DNA of 64,000 nt, taken from assembly GCA_025361565.1 (NCBI GenBank), contig JANYKN010000131.1, forward strand, positions 1 through 64,000, read 5' to 3'. Under the pieces are notes generated by a model, which was not told the DNA's origin, made no database searches, and was given only the letters and a program-made list of their open reading frames with translations. This DNA comes from Bacteroidota bacterium (GTDB lineage Bacteria; Bacteroidota; Bacteroidia; Bacteroidales; NBLH01). The position numbers and the translations under genes were made by a program. Each line of letters starts with the position of its first letter. Position 1 is the first letter of the stretch. This document shows, one piece after another, positions 18,836-26,771 of the stretch.

Positions 18836-19585
18836 TTAGCCTATTTTCTTTAGTATGAAATTTACTCCCCACGTATTTTCTGAAGGTTCAAGCCCTGTTA
18901 AAAATTCTTCGGCTTTTAACATTTCAAAGCCGGTAAGTTTTGCCAATAACTCAATTTCAGGTATTGAAAAGTGACGCATGGGGTGTTTTTCCTGAAATTC
19001 ATTCCACTTATCTGAGTTTTTTTCACTTACCAGGATGGTGTAATTTACATCCACTACATTTTTATTAGTGTGCATTTCCGGTTCTGCAATGCGGACAACA
19101 CTTATATCTTTATTTTCAACTTTTTTAATCCGTGTTTCAGGTTTAAGATGGTACACAGCAGGTGAATACCAAACATCGAATATAAAAAGTCCACCCGAAT
19201 TTAAATTTTTTGAGGCATTTCTGAAAACCATTTCTAGAGAGGCATTTTCGATTATATAGCTTATAACGTGAAATAAAGATATCACCACATCGAACTTTCG
19301 ATCCATCTCGAAATCTATAATATCAGCCTGTTCGCACTTTAAACCACGAAGTTGTGCCTCCATGACCATTTGTTCACTTCTTTCAAGCCCATAAATATCG
19401 TACCCTAGTTTTTGTAGTATCAATCCATGCATGCCTGTACCTGAACCAAATTCCAGTATAGTTTTAGCTTCTGCAGAATATTTTTGAATACAATCAGACA
19501 CATAGTTGGCTTCCTCATTATAATCTTTGTTGCCATAAAGCAGATCGTAATATTTGCTGTAGAGATTGAAATTGTAATCCATCAT
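18836..19585 (-). CDS. Class I SAM-dependent methyltransferase
   Basis: A 249-residue methyltransferase. Motif I is ILEFGSGTGMHG, followed by YDIYGLERSEQMVMEA, then FDVVISLFHVISYI (motif II) and GGLFIFDVWYSPAV (motif III). This subgroup recurs next to cupin and perosamine-type aminotransferase genes in O-antigen loci and presumably N- or O-methylates a nucleotide sugar or glycan. Both of its flanks carry GAGCGTAGAG repeats (18750-18824 and 19633-19668), so it is bracketed by them as well. The product is soluble, with no membrane segment. Confidence 0.75.
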   Translation of the reverse strand: MMDYNFNLYSKYYDLLYGNKDYNEEANYVSDCIQKYSAEAKTILEFGSGTGMHGLILQKLGYDIYGLERSEQMVMEAQLRGLKCEQADIIDFEMDRKFDVVISLFHVISYIIENASLEMVFRNASKNLNSGGLFIFDVWYSPAVYHLKPETRIKKVENKDISVVRIAEPEMHTNKNVVDVNYTILVSEKNSDKWNEFQEKHPMRHFSIPEIELLAKLTGFEMLKAEEFLTGLEPSENTWGVNFILKKIG

Positions 19586-19632
19586 TTAGATTAAGGCTGA
19601 GGTTCTGGAATAAAATAAAAGTCACAAGATTT

Positions 19633-20106
19633 AGAGCAGAGAGCGTTGAACGGAGAGCGTAGAGTTAGCTACTAAAGGCACCATTTGTCAGAATTGTTAA
19701 TCATTGATATCAGCATTTTACGAACTTCACCATATTCGTTCAAAAGAGTTTCATGTGTCTCTTTTTGAAGGTATTTGCAGTCTTTGGAATAGTCGAGCCA
19801 GGTCTCTGTTTCATTCTCTTCACCTAATGAGTCTGTCAGCTTACTAACAAATGATTTCTCATATCTCCTTCTTGCCCACGATTCCGCAATATTTGATGTT
19901 ACAGATCGTGATGAACGACGCATCTGGTCAGTTAAAGAATATTTTTCTTCCTTTGGAAAACTTTTTGATATTTCAAAAATCTCCATAGCCAGTTTATATG
20001 CTTTCTGATATACAATTAAATCTTTAAAACTCTCTATCTTACTCATTCCTGATCCTTCTAACTATACTTCTCTCTCTACGCTCAATGCTTTACGCTCTAC
20101 GCTTTA
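19633..20106. repeat. Putative mobile cassette: four-helix-bundle gene between inverted GAGCGTAGAG repeats
   Basis: The left end (19633-19668) contains GAGCGTTGAACGGAGAGCG followed by TAGAG, including GAGCGTAGAG at 19655-19664. The right end (20070-20106) contains CTCTACGCTC at 20074-20083 and again GCTTTACGCTCTACGCTT. The two ends are inverted relative to each other and enclose only the four-helix-bundle gene. This looks like a small repeat-bounded insertion in the intergenic space between the cupin and the methyltransferase. No transposase is encoded inside, so mobility is inference. Confidence 0.5.
19672..20046 (-). CDS. Four-helix-bundle protein (23S rRNA intervening-sequence family)
   Basis: A 124-residue helical protein of the S23/IVP family: FKDLIVYQKAYKLAMEIFEI at the N-terminus, FPKEEKYSLTDQMRRSSRSV in the middle and SNIAESWARR, the family's most conserved block. 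Family members are encoded inside 23S rRNA inserts or, as here, as orphans between genes. Their function is not established. The related Avd protein assists diversity-generating retroelements, but no reverse transcriptase or template repeat is visible here. The gene interrupts the polysaccharide genes and is flanked by inverted GAGCGTAGAG repeats. Confidence 0.85.
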   Translation of the reverse strand: MSKIESFKDLIVYQKAYKLAMEIFEISKSFPKEEKYSLTDQMRRSSRSVTSNIAESWARRRYEKSFVSKLTDSLGEENETETWLDYSKDCKYLQKETHETLLNEYGEVRKMLISMINNSDKWCL

Positions 20107-20147
20107 ATCTCCTGGTCTCTCAATTTACCTTAGATCCCTTTCAGCTT

Positions 20148-20555
20148 CTAAATTTTACCTTCAAACCTCGTTTTATCCTTTTCTCCACAGTAAGGCCCTT
20201 GTTTTATTTCTATCATTTCAGTTTCTTCCAATATTTCAAATCCGTGTCCGCCTTCTGATAATAATATTACATCTCCCGTTACGAGAGTGTAACTTTCAAC
20301 GAATTTTTGTTGGTTTGAATAAAAATCGACCCTGATTTTGCCTTTTCTGATAAATAATGCTTCCTTGGTAAAATGCACTTCTCGTTTAACACTATTGTGA
20401 ACATGTGGTTGAATAATCTTCCCTGCGAGGTGCTTCATGAAAGCCATTTGTTGCGAAAAATCGTCAGGAGTGAAGAAATGAATGCCTGGCTCAGAATAGC
20501 TATTTGAAATAATTATTGCAAGCAGCTGACTATCGTGTTTTATCTCCTTTACCAT
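20148..20555 (-). CDS. Cupin-fold protein of polysaccharide loci
   Basis: A 135-residue single-domain cupin. The first motif has QPHVHNSVKREVHF with metal-ligand-type His residues, and the second has LSEGGHGFEILEETEMIEI. Such small cupins (WxcM- or FdtA-like, or epimerase-like folds) are frequent next to sugar aminotransferases and methyltransferases, where some act as keto-isomerases. This one lacks the full FdtA pattern, so I do not assign a reaction. A weak promoter candidate lies about 150 bp upstream, in the 317-bp gap. Confidence 0.6.
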   Translation of the reverse strand: MVKEIKHDSQLLAIIISNSYSEPGIHFFTPDDFSQQMAFMKHLAGKIIQPHVHNSVKREVHFTKEALFIRKGKIRVDFYSNQQKFVESYTLVTGDVILLSEGGHGFEILEETEMIEIKQGPYCGEKDKTRFEGKI

Positions 20556-20872
20556 TAAATTTTTCTTATTTTCATGATATGATCAAAATCGTTATGAAAC
20601 ATCAATTTAAGCCAATCTTTAAGCACCGTTTTACCTGGATTGTACCCCAATTACTTTTAAAATCTGGTACAATCGAACCGAAAGAAATCAACTTCTCTGG
20701 GACAAAAATATTCCTGGTAGATTCCGACTAAAAATTCTTTCTATTATTGGACCTCTTTCCTTCTGCCACGAATATTTGCCTGCCTGTAATGTATTTAATA
20801 TGAGCTTTTTCATTGAATCAGACCCTTAATTTTTTATGGCGTTAATACATTATCTGTAAATAGAAGAAACGA
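20556..20872. other. 317-bp intergenic stretch without a convincing gene
   Basis: No initiated open frame of useful length fits either strand. On the minus strand an uninitiated frame encodes about 41 codons, including FVPEKLISFGSIVPDF and WGTIQVKR, between an upstream TAG and a TGA. That could be the remnant of a decayed gene, but I recognise no family. A TAnnTTTG promoter candidate lies inside it (20703-20710). The 71-codon plus-strand frame that overlaps the cupin gene looks spurious. Confidence 0.5.
20703..20732 (-). promoter_or_regulatory. Candidate Bacteroidota-type promoter for the cupin gene
   Basis: On the minus strand TATTTTTG (20710-20703) matches the -7 consensus TAnnTTTG. An imperfect -33 element, TTTA instead of TTTG, lies 18 nt upstream. 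It points leftward at the cupin gene starting at 20555, leaving a leader of about 140 nt. The match is short and the region is AT-rich, so chance is a real possibility. Confidence 0.3.
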
Positions 20873-21919
20873 TTAAAGCTCCGGAAGCCGATAATCAAAA
20901 TAATTTTCTTTCAAGACCCATTTCAACAACGTCGGTGATTTCTTAACTATTCCCTGGTGAAAGTTGTATCCGGCTCTTTCCATAGCCTGAAATCTCGTGT
21001 AAAGCATTTCCTTCTCAATATTTGATTCTCGTTGAATAAATACTTCGTTTTTTTTAAAAATAGTACTATAAAGGAGCTGAATAAAATGTTTAGTCTTTCG
21101 TTTAATGTCAGCACTGCCTAATCTGGTTTTGATCCCGCTATTTCTTCTTATTTCAGAGTAAGAATTACAAATACCCTGATAGAAATATCGTTTATCAAAA
21201 TATCCCAGCGTCATTCTTTCAGCTGGTACATCATGGTAAACCAAAGCTTTTGGATTATATAAAGCTTTATAACCCTTCTCAATTGCTTTTAGAGACAAAC
21301 CAGTTTCTCCATCTCCCTGAAACATTTGTAAGTGAGCCGGAATGCAGTCTGGATGAAAACCACCCAATTCTAAAAAGACTGATTTACGGATTGAAAAATT
21401 AAGCCCCCAAACATAGATTGGATCAATTTCTATAATGTTATTACCTAAATCAAGTAAGCTCAAACAGCTACACTCCTTTCCTCCATAAGGAGTTCCATTC
21501 CAAAAATAGGAAACCCATTCTGGAGGATCTTTTTCGTATCTAGGCATATTCGGACCCGTCATTAATGATATATCAGGTCTTGAAGACATAGTTTCAAATA
21601 CTGCTTTCAACCACGTATCAGATAGTTCCACATCATCATCTAAAAAAGATAATATTTCGCCTGAAGCCTCCTCTGCACCCTTATGGCGCCCAGTTAGCAG
21701 GCCTGGAACAGAATCATAATAGTATTTAAAATGAGCCCTATTTGTTTCCCAGTATTTGCAGATTTTATTTGTTTCGTCTATTGATCCATTATCAACTACA
21801 ATTATTTCAAAATCGATATTGGATTTTTGGTTAAAAATCGATTCCAATGCTTTTGATAAAACAGGAGCTCTATTTAATGTAGGGATTATTATTGAAATTT
21901 TTAAGGTTTCCTTAACCAT
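20873..21919 (-). CDS. Glycosyltransferase, GT2 family
   Basis: A 348-residue GT-A enzyme. It begins ISIIIPTLNRAPVLSKALES, has IIVVDNGSIDET (nucleotide site), SFLDDDVELSDTW with the DxD-type metal motif, and GGFHPD plus GDGETGLSLKAIEKGYK in the acceptor region. The C-terminal 80 residues are basic and may contact the membrane. The start overlaps the upstream methyltransferase by 19 bp. Typical role: transfer of one hexose to a lipid-linked glycan on the cytoplasmic face. Confidence 0.85.
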   Translation of the reverse strand: MVKETLKISIIIPTLNRAPVLSKALESIFNQKSNIDFEIIVVDNGSIDETNKICKYWETNRAHFKYYYDSVPGLLTGRHKGAEEASGEILSFLDDDVELSDTWLKAVFETMSSRPDISLMTGPNMPRYEKDPPEWVSYFWNGTPYGGKECSCLSLLDLGNNIIEIDPIYVWGLNFSIRKSVFLELGGFHPDCIPAHLQMFQGDGETGLSLKAIEKGYKALYNPKALVYHDVPAERMTLGYFDKRYFYQGICNSYSEIRRNSGIKTRLGSADIKRKTKHFIQLLYSTIFKKNEVFIQRESNIEKEMLYTRFQAMERAGYNFHQGIVKKSPTLLKWVLKENYFDYRLPEL

Positions 21920-22626
21920 TCAGTGATCTTTTTTTGGATAGAACTTTTAAAATCTTGTTTAATAATATGATCGGAATTTCTTGTTTTTAAAGTGTTTACA
22001 TACCAGTTAAATAGTTCTGGATGTATATATTCATTCCCATTATAAAGATTAATATTGACTGGAATCTTAACTGTGTTTTTTATGAACAAAAACATATTTT
22101 GTTTATACCACCATTCTATTTCAGAATTATTCCAAAATTTATCTCTAAAAATATCACAACAGATATAATTCAACTTTTCAAATTTATTAAACCAGTATTT
22201 AAAAGGCTGTTCATTTAAATGGTTTTCACCGGTCTGACCTGGAACAGCTGCAGAAAATACTATTATATCCGACACTAATGTTAGGTTAAAGATAAACTTT
22301 TCAGCATTTTGTTCTGAAATGTGTTCAGCTACTTCGAGACAGACACAAAGATCAAAATTTCTATTTGATAGCCTTTCTGTTGTTTCCAAATTTATCGCAC
22401 TAAAATGTTCTTCTTTAAATAATAAATCGGTTCTTTTTATATGGGGACCGTCCAATCCTTTTATATCATTTATGTCGTATTCCTCAAAAATGTTTAACCA
22501 GGTACCTATTCCACATCCTACATCTATAACCGATTTAGGTTTTAATAAATTGATAATAAATGGGACCAGGATTTTAGCTGACTTTGTGTTAAATTCTGAA
22601 CCATAATGATGTAACAATCTATTCAT
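21901..22626 (-). CDS. Class I SAM-dependent methyltransferase
   Basis: Motif I SVIDVGCGIGTWL, the acidic loop at IKGLDGPHI and LCVCLEVAEHI (the motif II position) identify a methyltransferase. The longest frame starts at 22734 but would overlap the upstream acyltransferase by 74 bp. The family's usual N-terminus fits the Met at 22626 (MNRLLHHYGSEFNTKSAKI), leaving a 34-bp gap, so I chose that start (241 residues). It is coupled to the GT2 gene that follows. Target: probably a glycan or nucleotide-sugar hydroxyl group. Confidence 0.7.
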   Translation of the reverse strand: MNRLLHHYGSEFNTKSAKILVPFIINLLKPKSVIDVGCGIGTWLNIFEEYDINDIKGLDGPHIKRTDLLFKEEHFSAINLETTERLSNRNFDLCVCLEVAEHISEQNAEKFIFNLTLVSDIIVFSAAVPGQTGENHLNEQPFKYWFNKFEKLNYICCDIFRDKFWNNSEIEWWYKQNMFLFIKNTVKIPVNINLYNGNEYIHPELFNWYVNTLKTRNSDHIIKQDFKSSIQKKITEWLRKP

Positions 22627-22660
22627 CGAAGTCTCAAAATTGAAGATAAAAATTTGCTTT

Positions 22661-23833
22661 TTATGAATATTTTTTAAAGTAATTCCCAACTCCATTTGCA
22701 TAGTAAATGCTCCTTTTATCAATGTATTTAGCAAATAAAAAGGAGAAAAAGATAATTACAATAAGTGTTGTAAGCGTAGCGAATATCTTTCCTTGAAGTG
22801 TATTATTATGTAATACTAAAAAAGATGTCAAAGAACATAGTATTGGCAGATGAATTAAATATGAACTAAATGAAATATCTCCTAACCAGAAAGGAATTTT
22901 AGATGCAAAAATTTTTTTATAATATTCATTCCTCAAAGTGATATATATAATAAAACTGCTTAAAACTAAGTTGTGATATATTGCGGGAACTAACATGAAA
23001 CTTAATATAACTCTACTGTAAACGATTATTAATAAACTCAAAATCAATATTAAGAGTTTGAAATTGTGAACTCCGACTTCGAATTTTTTAAGTTTATTTA
23101 TAATACTGTTACTATTTGTTGAAAAATCAAAATCGCATAGGACATGACCTATAACAAAAGCACACAACCACAAAATCTTTAACTTAAGTAAAATAATGAT
23201 TATGATAAAATATAATAAATATCTCCGTGAATTATGCCGAATAATACCAAAAATGCTGAAGGTAAAAAGCGAGCCTAAGAATTCATTTTGAATTGTCCAT
23301 AACACATCATTATAAGAACTAACAGATTTATATCTAAAGAATGAATCATATAAAGCTGATTTGATCGCTTTGATAAAGTTAGGTTCAAATGTATAAAAAG
23401 AATTTAGCCAACTATTAGAATCCGAATATGGACTTCCAAGAGTAAGTGCCAATTTATGACTATTAATTAATCCAAATTTCAATAAAAAGTATGCTAACAA
23501 CACTGAAAATAATACTGGAATAGCTAACCGGAAATATCTTTTTGAGAAATAGCCTATTAAAATTTTATCATAATTTTCGCCCTTTTTAAAAAATAAAATT
23601 GAAATAACATAAGAACTTAGTAACCAAAAGATCCAAACAGCTAATTCTCCATCTAGAAGTTTATCTATTGAATTAATGATAAAAGACTTAACTATTCCAC
23701 TTACTGCTAACTTATTAATTTCTAAATACAAATGTTGTTGTTGAATTAAAAAACAAGTAGCATTTAGATGACAAAATATAACAATTAAAGCGGCAATACC
23801 CCGTAAGCCTTCTAGATATTTTATTTTATGCAT
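22661..23833 (-). CDS. Acyltransferase 3 family membrane protein (OafA/NolL-like)
   Basis: A 390-residue polytopic protein with about ten membrane spans. It starts KIKYLEGLRGIAALIVIFCH, the conserved EGLRG..A...H block of acyltransferase-3 proteins. It later has the LGDISFSSYLIHLPIL block typical of helix 9-10. These enzymes O-acetylate surface sugars, taking acetyl groups across the membrane. No SGNH periplasmic domain is fused. It probably decorates the polymer built by the adjacent CgeB-like transferase and GT2. Confidence 0.85.
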   Translation of the reverse strand: MHKIKYLEGLRGIAALIVIFCHLNATCFLIQQQHLYLEINKLAVSGIVKSFIINSIDKLLDGELAVWIFWLLSSYVISILFFKKGENYDKILIGYFSKRYFRLAIPVLFSVLLAYFLLKFGLINSHKLALTLGSPYSDSNSWLNSFYTFEPNFIKAIKSALYDSFFRYKSVSSYNDVLWTIQNEFLGSLFTFSIFGIIRHNSRRYLLYFIIIIILLKLKILWLCAFVIGHVLCDFDFSTNSNSIINKLKKFEVGVHNFKLLILILSLLIIVYSRVILSFMLVPAIYHNLVLSSFIIYITLRNEYYKKIFASKIPFWLGDISFSSYLIHLPILCSLTSFLVLHNNTLQGKIFATLTTLIVIIFFSFLFAKYIDKRSIYYANGVGNYFKKYS

Positions 23834-23881
23834 TATTTGAATAAATCAATTCTTGGTTGATGCTAAATTTAAATTTGGATT

Positions 23882-25147
23882 TTATAAGAAAAAGAATTGA
23901 TAACTAAATATGGATTTTATTGACAAGGTCCTGACGGCCCTCTTAATCAATGAAATTAACATTCTACGAGTTTTTAACTTTTGTAAAAAAATATTCGTCC
24001 GTGAGACATATCTGTATGCAGTTTTAAATTCTTCCTGCCAGTTTTTTTTTGACAATCCTTCCTTTTTCAATATTCTAGCCCACCTAAGATGAAAATCAGA
24101 ATGAGCTTTTCTAATACTTATTGGAATTTGATTAACATAAAATCTAGTTAATAATCGCTCTGTGTTAAACTTCGTTTCTGTTTCAATTTCAGCAAAAACT
24201 TTTTTTAATAGAATGTGTTGGGCGAGATAATGTGTAGCCCTAATTCTCCCCGCAACGGCAATTTCTAAACGTTTATTTTCATAGTCTAAATAATAAGCTA
24301 TCTTCTGTAAAGCTTCATCATAGGTATTAAAACACTCTATTTCTTTTCCAACTTCAAAAAAATCTTCGATCCCATTAACATATTCACAAAGCAAAAAACC
24401 ACCATTCATTGTTATATCAAATATTTTTCCCTTAAGTTGATTCCCTTTTCCATCATACGATTTTGTGAAACATATATTTATCTTACTAGAACGAAATATT
24501 TGTGCCATTTCATCGTCTGAGACAAATCCATTTCCCCATCCATTGCCAAATGCTGTAATAGCGATGCCATCTTTGAGCAAACGATTTACTAAAACATCTC
24601 TGTCTGCAACATTTTTTGAGCCTACAAAACTCACCTCGTAGGATGAATTTGTTGGAGATATTTTAAAGTCCTCGGGTTCGCAAGTAACAAGTACTTGATA
24701 GGCAGTTGTCCCAAGCTCTCGATATATTGGGACCGAAGCCTTATCAACAGTAAAAATATAATCCATATAGGGAATCCACCATCGAGAATAATTTTCAAAC
24801 CTACATTCATCATCAAAGAACCAGCCAATTACATATGCTCCTAAATTTCTTATTTCCTGAAAAGTTTCCTCTAATATTTCATACGTCATTGTTGGCCATA
24901 GAACATACTTGGGAGAATGCTCCTTTACTATCTCAATTATTCTTCTATTAGTTTGAATCACCCCTATTTCAACATATGCTTCTGCAACATTAAACCTGAT
25001 TACCTTATTAAAAGTTTTGTCCAAAGGTAAGGCAAAATGAATTTCCTGATCAAAGAATATACACATACCAAGTTCCTGTGCAAAAGGTAAAAGTTTAACG
25101 TTTGCACATCCTTTTTGCATTAATAGTAGAATTGTTTGATCAATCAT
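23882..25147 (-). CDS. CgeB-like glycosyltransferase
   Basis: A 421-residue protein. Residues 1-180 form a Rossmann-like domain (EHSPKYVLWPTMTYEI, IGWFFDDECRFENYSRWW, MDYIFTVDK). The C-terminal domain has VSFVGSKNVADRDVLVNRL, INICFTKSYDGKGNQLKGKIFDITMNGG and LLCEYVNGIEDFF. This is the pattern of CgeB/DUF3880-type glycosyltransferases, in which KxRxFEI is normally the donor site; here it reads KGKIFDI. It overlaps the upstream Nudix gene by 4 bp, tying it to the GDP-sugar genes. Confidence 0.7.
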   Translation of the reverse strand: MIDQTILLLMQKGCANVKLLPFAQELGMCIFFDQEIHFALPLDKTFNKVIRFNVAEAYVEIGVIQTNRRIIEIVKEHSPKYVLWPTMTYEILEETFQEIRNLGAYVIGWFFDDECRFENYSRWWIPYMDYIFTVDKASVPIYRELGTTAYQVLVTCEPEDFKISPTNSSYEVSFVGSKNVADRDVLVNRLLKDGIAITAFGNGWGNGFVSDDEMAQIFRSSKINICFTKSYDGKGNQLKGKIFDITMNGGFLLCEYVNGIEDFFEVGKEIECFNTYDEALQKIAYYLDYENKRLEIAVAGRIRATHYLAQHILLKKVFAEIETETKFNTERLLTRFYVNQIPISIRKAHSDFHLRWARILKKEGLSKKNWQEEFKTAYRYVSRTNIFLQKLKTRRMLISLIKRAVRTLSIKSIFSYQFFFL

Positions 25148-25641
25148 TTGTGACTGTTTTTAATCAAAGACTCATCTACGTCGAAGCCCATTAAAATCAG
25201 AGGATGATTTATTGCTTTATGATATGAGTTATTTAATTTGTTAACCCACCTATATTCGCTATGATATCTATCAAATTGGATTGGCTCTACGTTTTCTGAG
25301 ACCAAATGACAACAGATATTAATTGTATGAATAACTGTTTCCATAAATTCATTTTTTTCAAAAATTGTTTCTTCGACTGATATAATTTTCACAAAATAAC
25401 AATCAAGATTTGTTTCTTCTTTCGCTTTTCTTATTGCTGCCGCTTCAATGGTTTCCATCTTATGAATTCTTCCACCAGGAAACCAAAATTGCCCTTTGGC
25501 AGGCTCATTTTCCCTTTTAAGCAACAGACATTTGTTGTTATGTATGATTAGCAAGTCGACACAAGCTATTGGTACAGACCTTAATATATTCTTATACTCC
25601 TTCTCGGGAATATACATATCAGAAGACTTTTGTGATAACAC
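25144..25641 (-). CDS. Nudix hydrolase, GDP-mannose mannosyl hydrolase-like
   Basis: A 165-residue Nudix protein. The helix reads GGRIHKMETIEAAAIRKAKE, then ETNL. Compared with GX5EX7REUXEEXGU the Glu after Arg is Lys and the late Gly is Asn. The segment LRSVPIACVDLLI upstream and KGQFWFPGGR resemble E. coli Gmm (GDP-mannose mannosyl hydrolase), which also departs from the consensus after the Arg. With Gmd, GMER-like and ColD-like genes next to it, hydrolysis of a GDP-sugar, perhaps to limit or recycle an intermediate, is reasonable. It overlaps the ColD-like gene upstream by 23 bp. Confidence 0.75.
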   Translation of the reverse strand: MLSQKSSDMYIPEKEYKNILRSVPIACVDLLIIHNNKCLLLKRENEPAKGQFWFPGGRIHKMETIEAAAIRKAKEETNLDCYFVKIISVEETIFEKNEFMETVIHTINICCHLVSENVEPIQFDRYHSEYRWVNKLNNSYHKAINHPLILMGFDVDESLIKNSHK

Positions 25642-26770
25642 TATTTAAAAATTCAAGACGTTCATCATTAACAAATTGATTATTACCAATATAAAATCCA
25701 TTTTCATGAACAATCTGAGCATTTTTGAAATCATTTGCATTTCCAAATTTCGCAAAGCAAGGCTGGTTTAATAAATTACCACTTATTATAGGGCGTATTT
25801 CTATTTCTGCATCGTGAAATGCTTTTCTTAATTTGTTTTTATCACTGGTGGATTTAAAGATAAATGGTAAACAAAAAGATGAAATTCCATTATTATCAAC
25901 TAGGAAAACCTTATCTGTGATTTTTGAGATTATCTTTAAATATTCTCTGTGATTTTCATTCCTGATTTTTATATATCTGTCCAGATGTTTTATTTGTTCA
26001 ATGCCAATAACAGCATGTAATTCAGTATTTCTAAAGTTGTACCCATGGGTTAAAAACAGAAAGTTAAAGTCAATTTCCGGATATTTGTCTCTATAATATT
26101 GATGTTTAGAAGGGCTCAATTCTCTTGCTAATCCATGTGAACGTTTTAGAACAAACAGATCATTTAGTTCTTCATTTTTAGTACAGATCATTCCTCCTTC
26201 AACAGTTGTGATATGATGTCCCCAGTAAAAACTAAAAGTACTTGCAATCCCAAAGTTTCCAACCTTTTCAGTTCTATAAGTTGCTCCATGAGATTCGCAA
26301 CAATCCTCCAGTAATATTAAATTATATTTTTCAGAAATAGCACTTAACCTTTCTATATTTGCTGGTATTCCAATCAAATGAGTTACAAGAATAATTCTGG
26401 TTTTAGATGTTATAGCCCTTTCAAGTTTTTCATAATCAAATGAAAGATCGTCTAAGTTAATATCGACAAAAACCGGACTCATTTTTGTTTGAATTACCGA
26501 AGTAATGTTAGTGGTCCAAGTAACTACCGGTACTAATACTTCAGCGCCATCGTCAATTTTATAAAACTCTTTTACAGCATCAAGCATAACTAAATCGGCG
26601 GAGCTTCCCGAATTTACAAAAGTAGAATAAGATGTATTTTGCCATACTGACCAGGCTCGCTCAAACTCCTTTACCTTTTCAAATTGTGTAAATCTTTCCG
26701 TACTCCGGATAAACTCCGCAAGGTGCTCCCTGTCTTTTAGCTCCAGTATGTTTTCCTGTAATTTCCACAT
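25619..26770 (-). CDS. colD: GDP-4-keto-6-deoxymannose 3-dehydratase-like enzyme (ColD type)
   Basis: A DegT-fold PLP protein in which the Schiff-base lysine is replaced by histidine: FSFYWGHHITTVEGG, where the perosamine-synthase-like paralogue at 17593 has FSFYPNKHITTGEGG. This His is the hallmark of 3-dehydratases that remove the C3 hydroxyl, ColD for GDP sugars and DdhC for CDP sugars. LLEDCCESHGATY and RPIISGNLL resemble ColD, and Gmd and a GMER-like enzyme are nearby, so GDP-4-keto-6-deoxymannose is the likely substrate. The frame extends to 26812, but the Met at 26770 sits 1 bp after the preceding stop and fits the family start (383 residues). Confidence 0.75.
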   Translation of the reverse strand: MWKLQENILELKDREHLAEFIRSTERFTQFEKVKEFERAWSVWQNTSYSTFVNSGSSADLVMLDAVKEFYKIDDGAEVLVPVVTWTTNITSVIQTKMSPVFVDINLDDLSFDYEKLERAITSKTRIILVTHLIGIPANIERLSAISEKYNLILLEDCCESHGATYRTEKVGNFGIASTFSFYWGHHITTVEGGMICTKNEELNDLFVLKRSHGLARELSPSKHQYYRDKYPEIDFNFLFLTHGYNFRNTELHAVIGIEQIKHLDRYIKIRNENHREYLKIISKITDKVFLVDNNGISSFCLPFIFKSTSDKNKLRKAFHDAEIEIRPIISGNLLNQPCFAKFGNANDFKNAQIVHENGFYIGNNQFVNDERLEFLNSVITKVF

Positions 26771-26771
26771 A

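Noticed and set aside
19672-20046. Four-helix-bundle protein considered as Avd of a diversity-generating retroelement
   Set aside because: No reverse transcriptase and no template/variable repeat pair is visible in the window.
18750-20106. GAGCGTAGAG repeats considered as a CRISPR array
   Set aside because: Copies are irregularly spaced, partly inverted and degenerate, with no uniform spacers and no cas genes.
20516-20731. 71-codon plus-strand open frame
   Set aside because: It overlaps the start of the cupin gene on the other strand, has no start signal and resembles nothing known.
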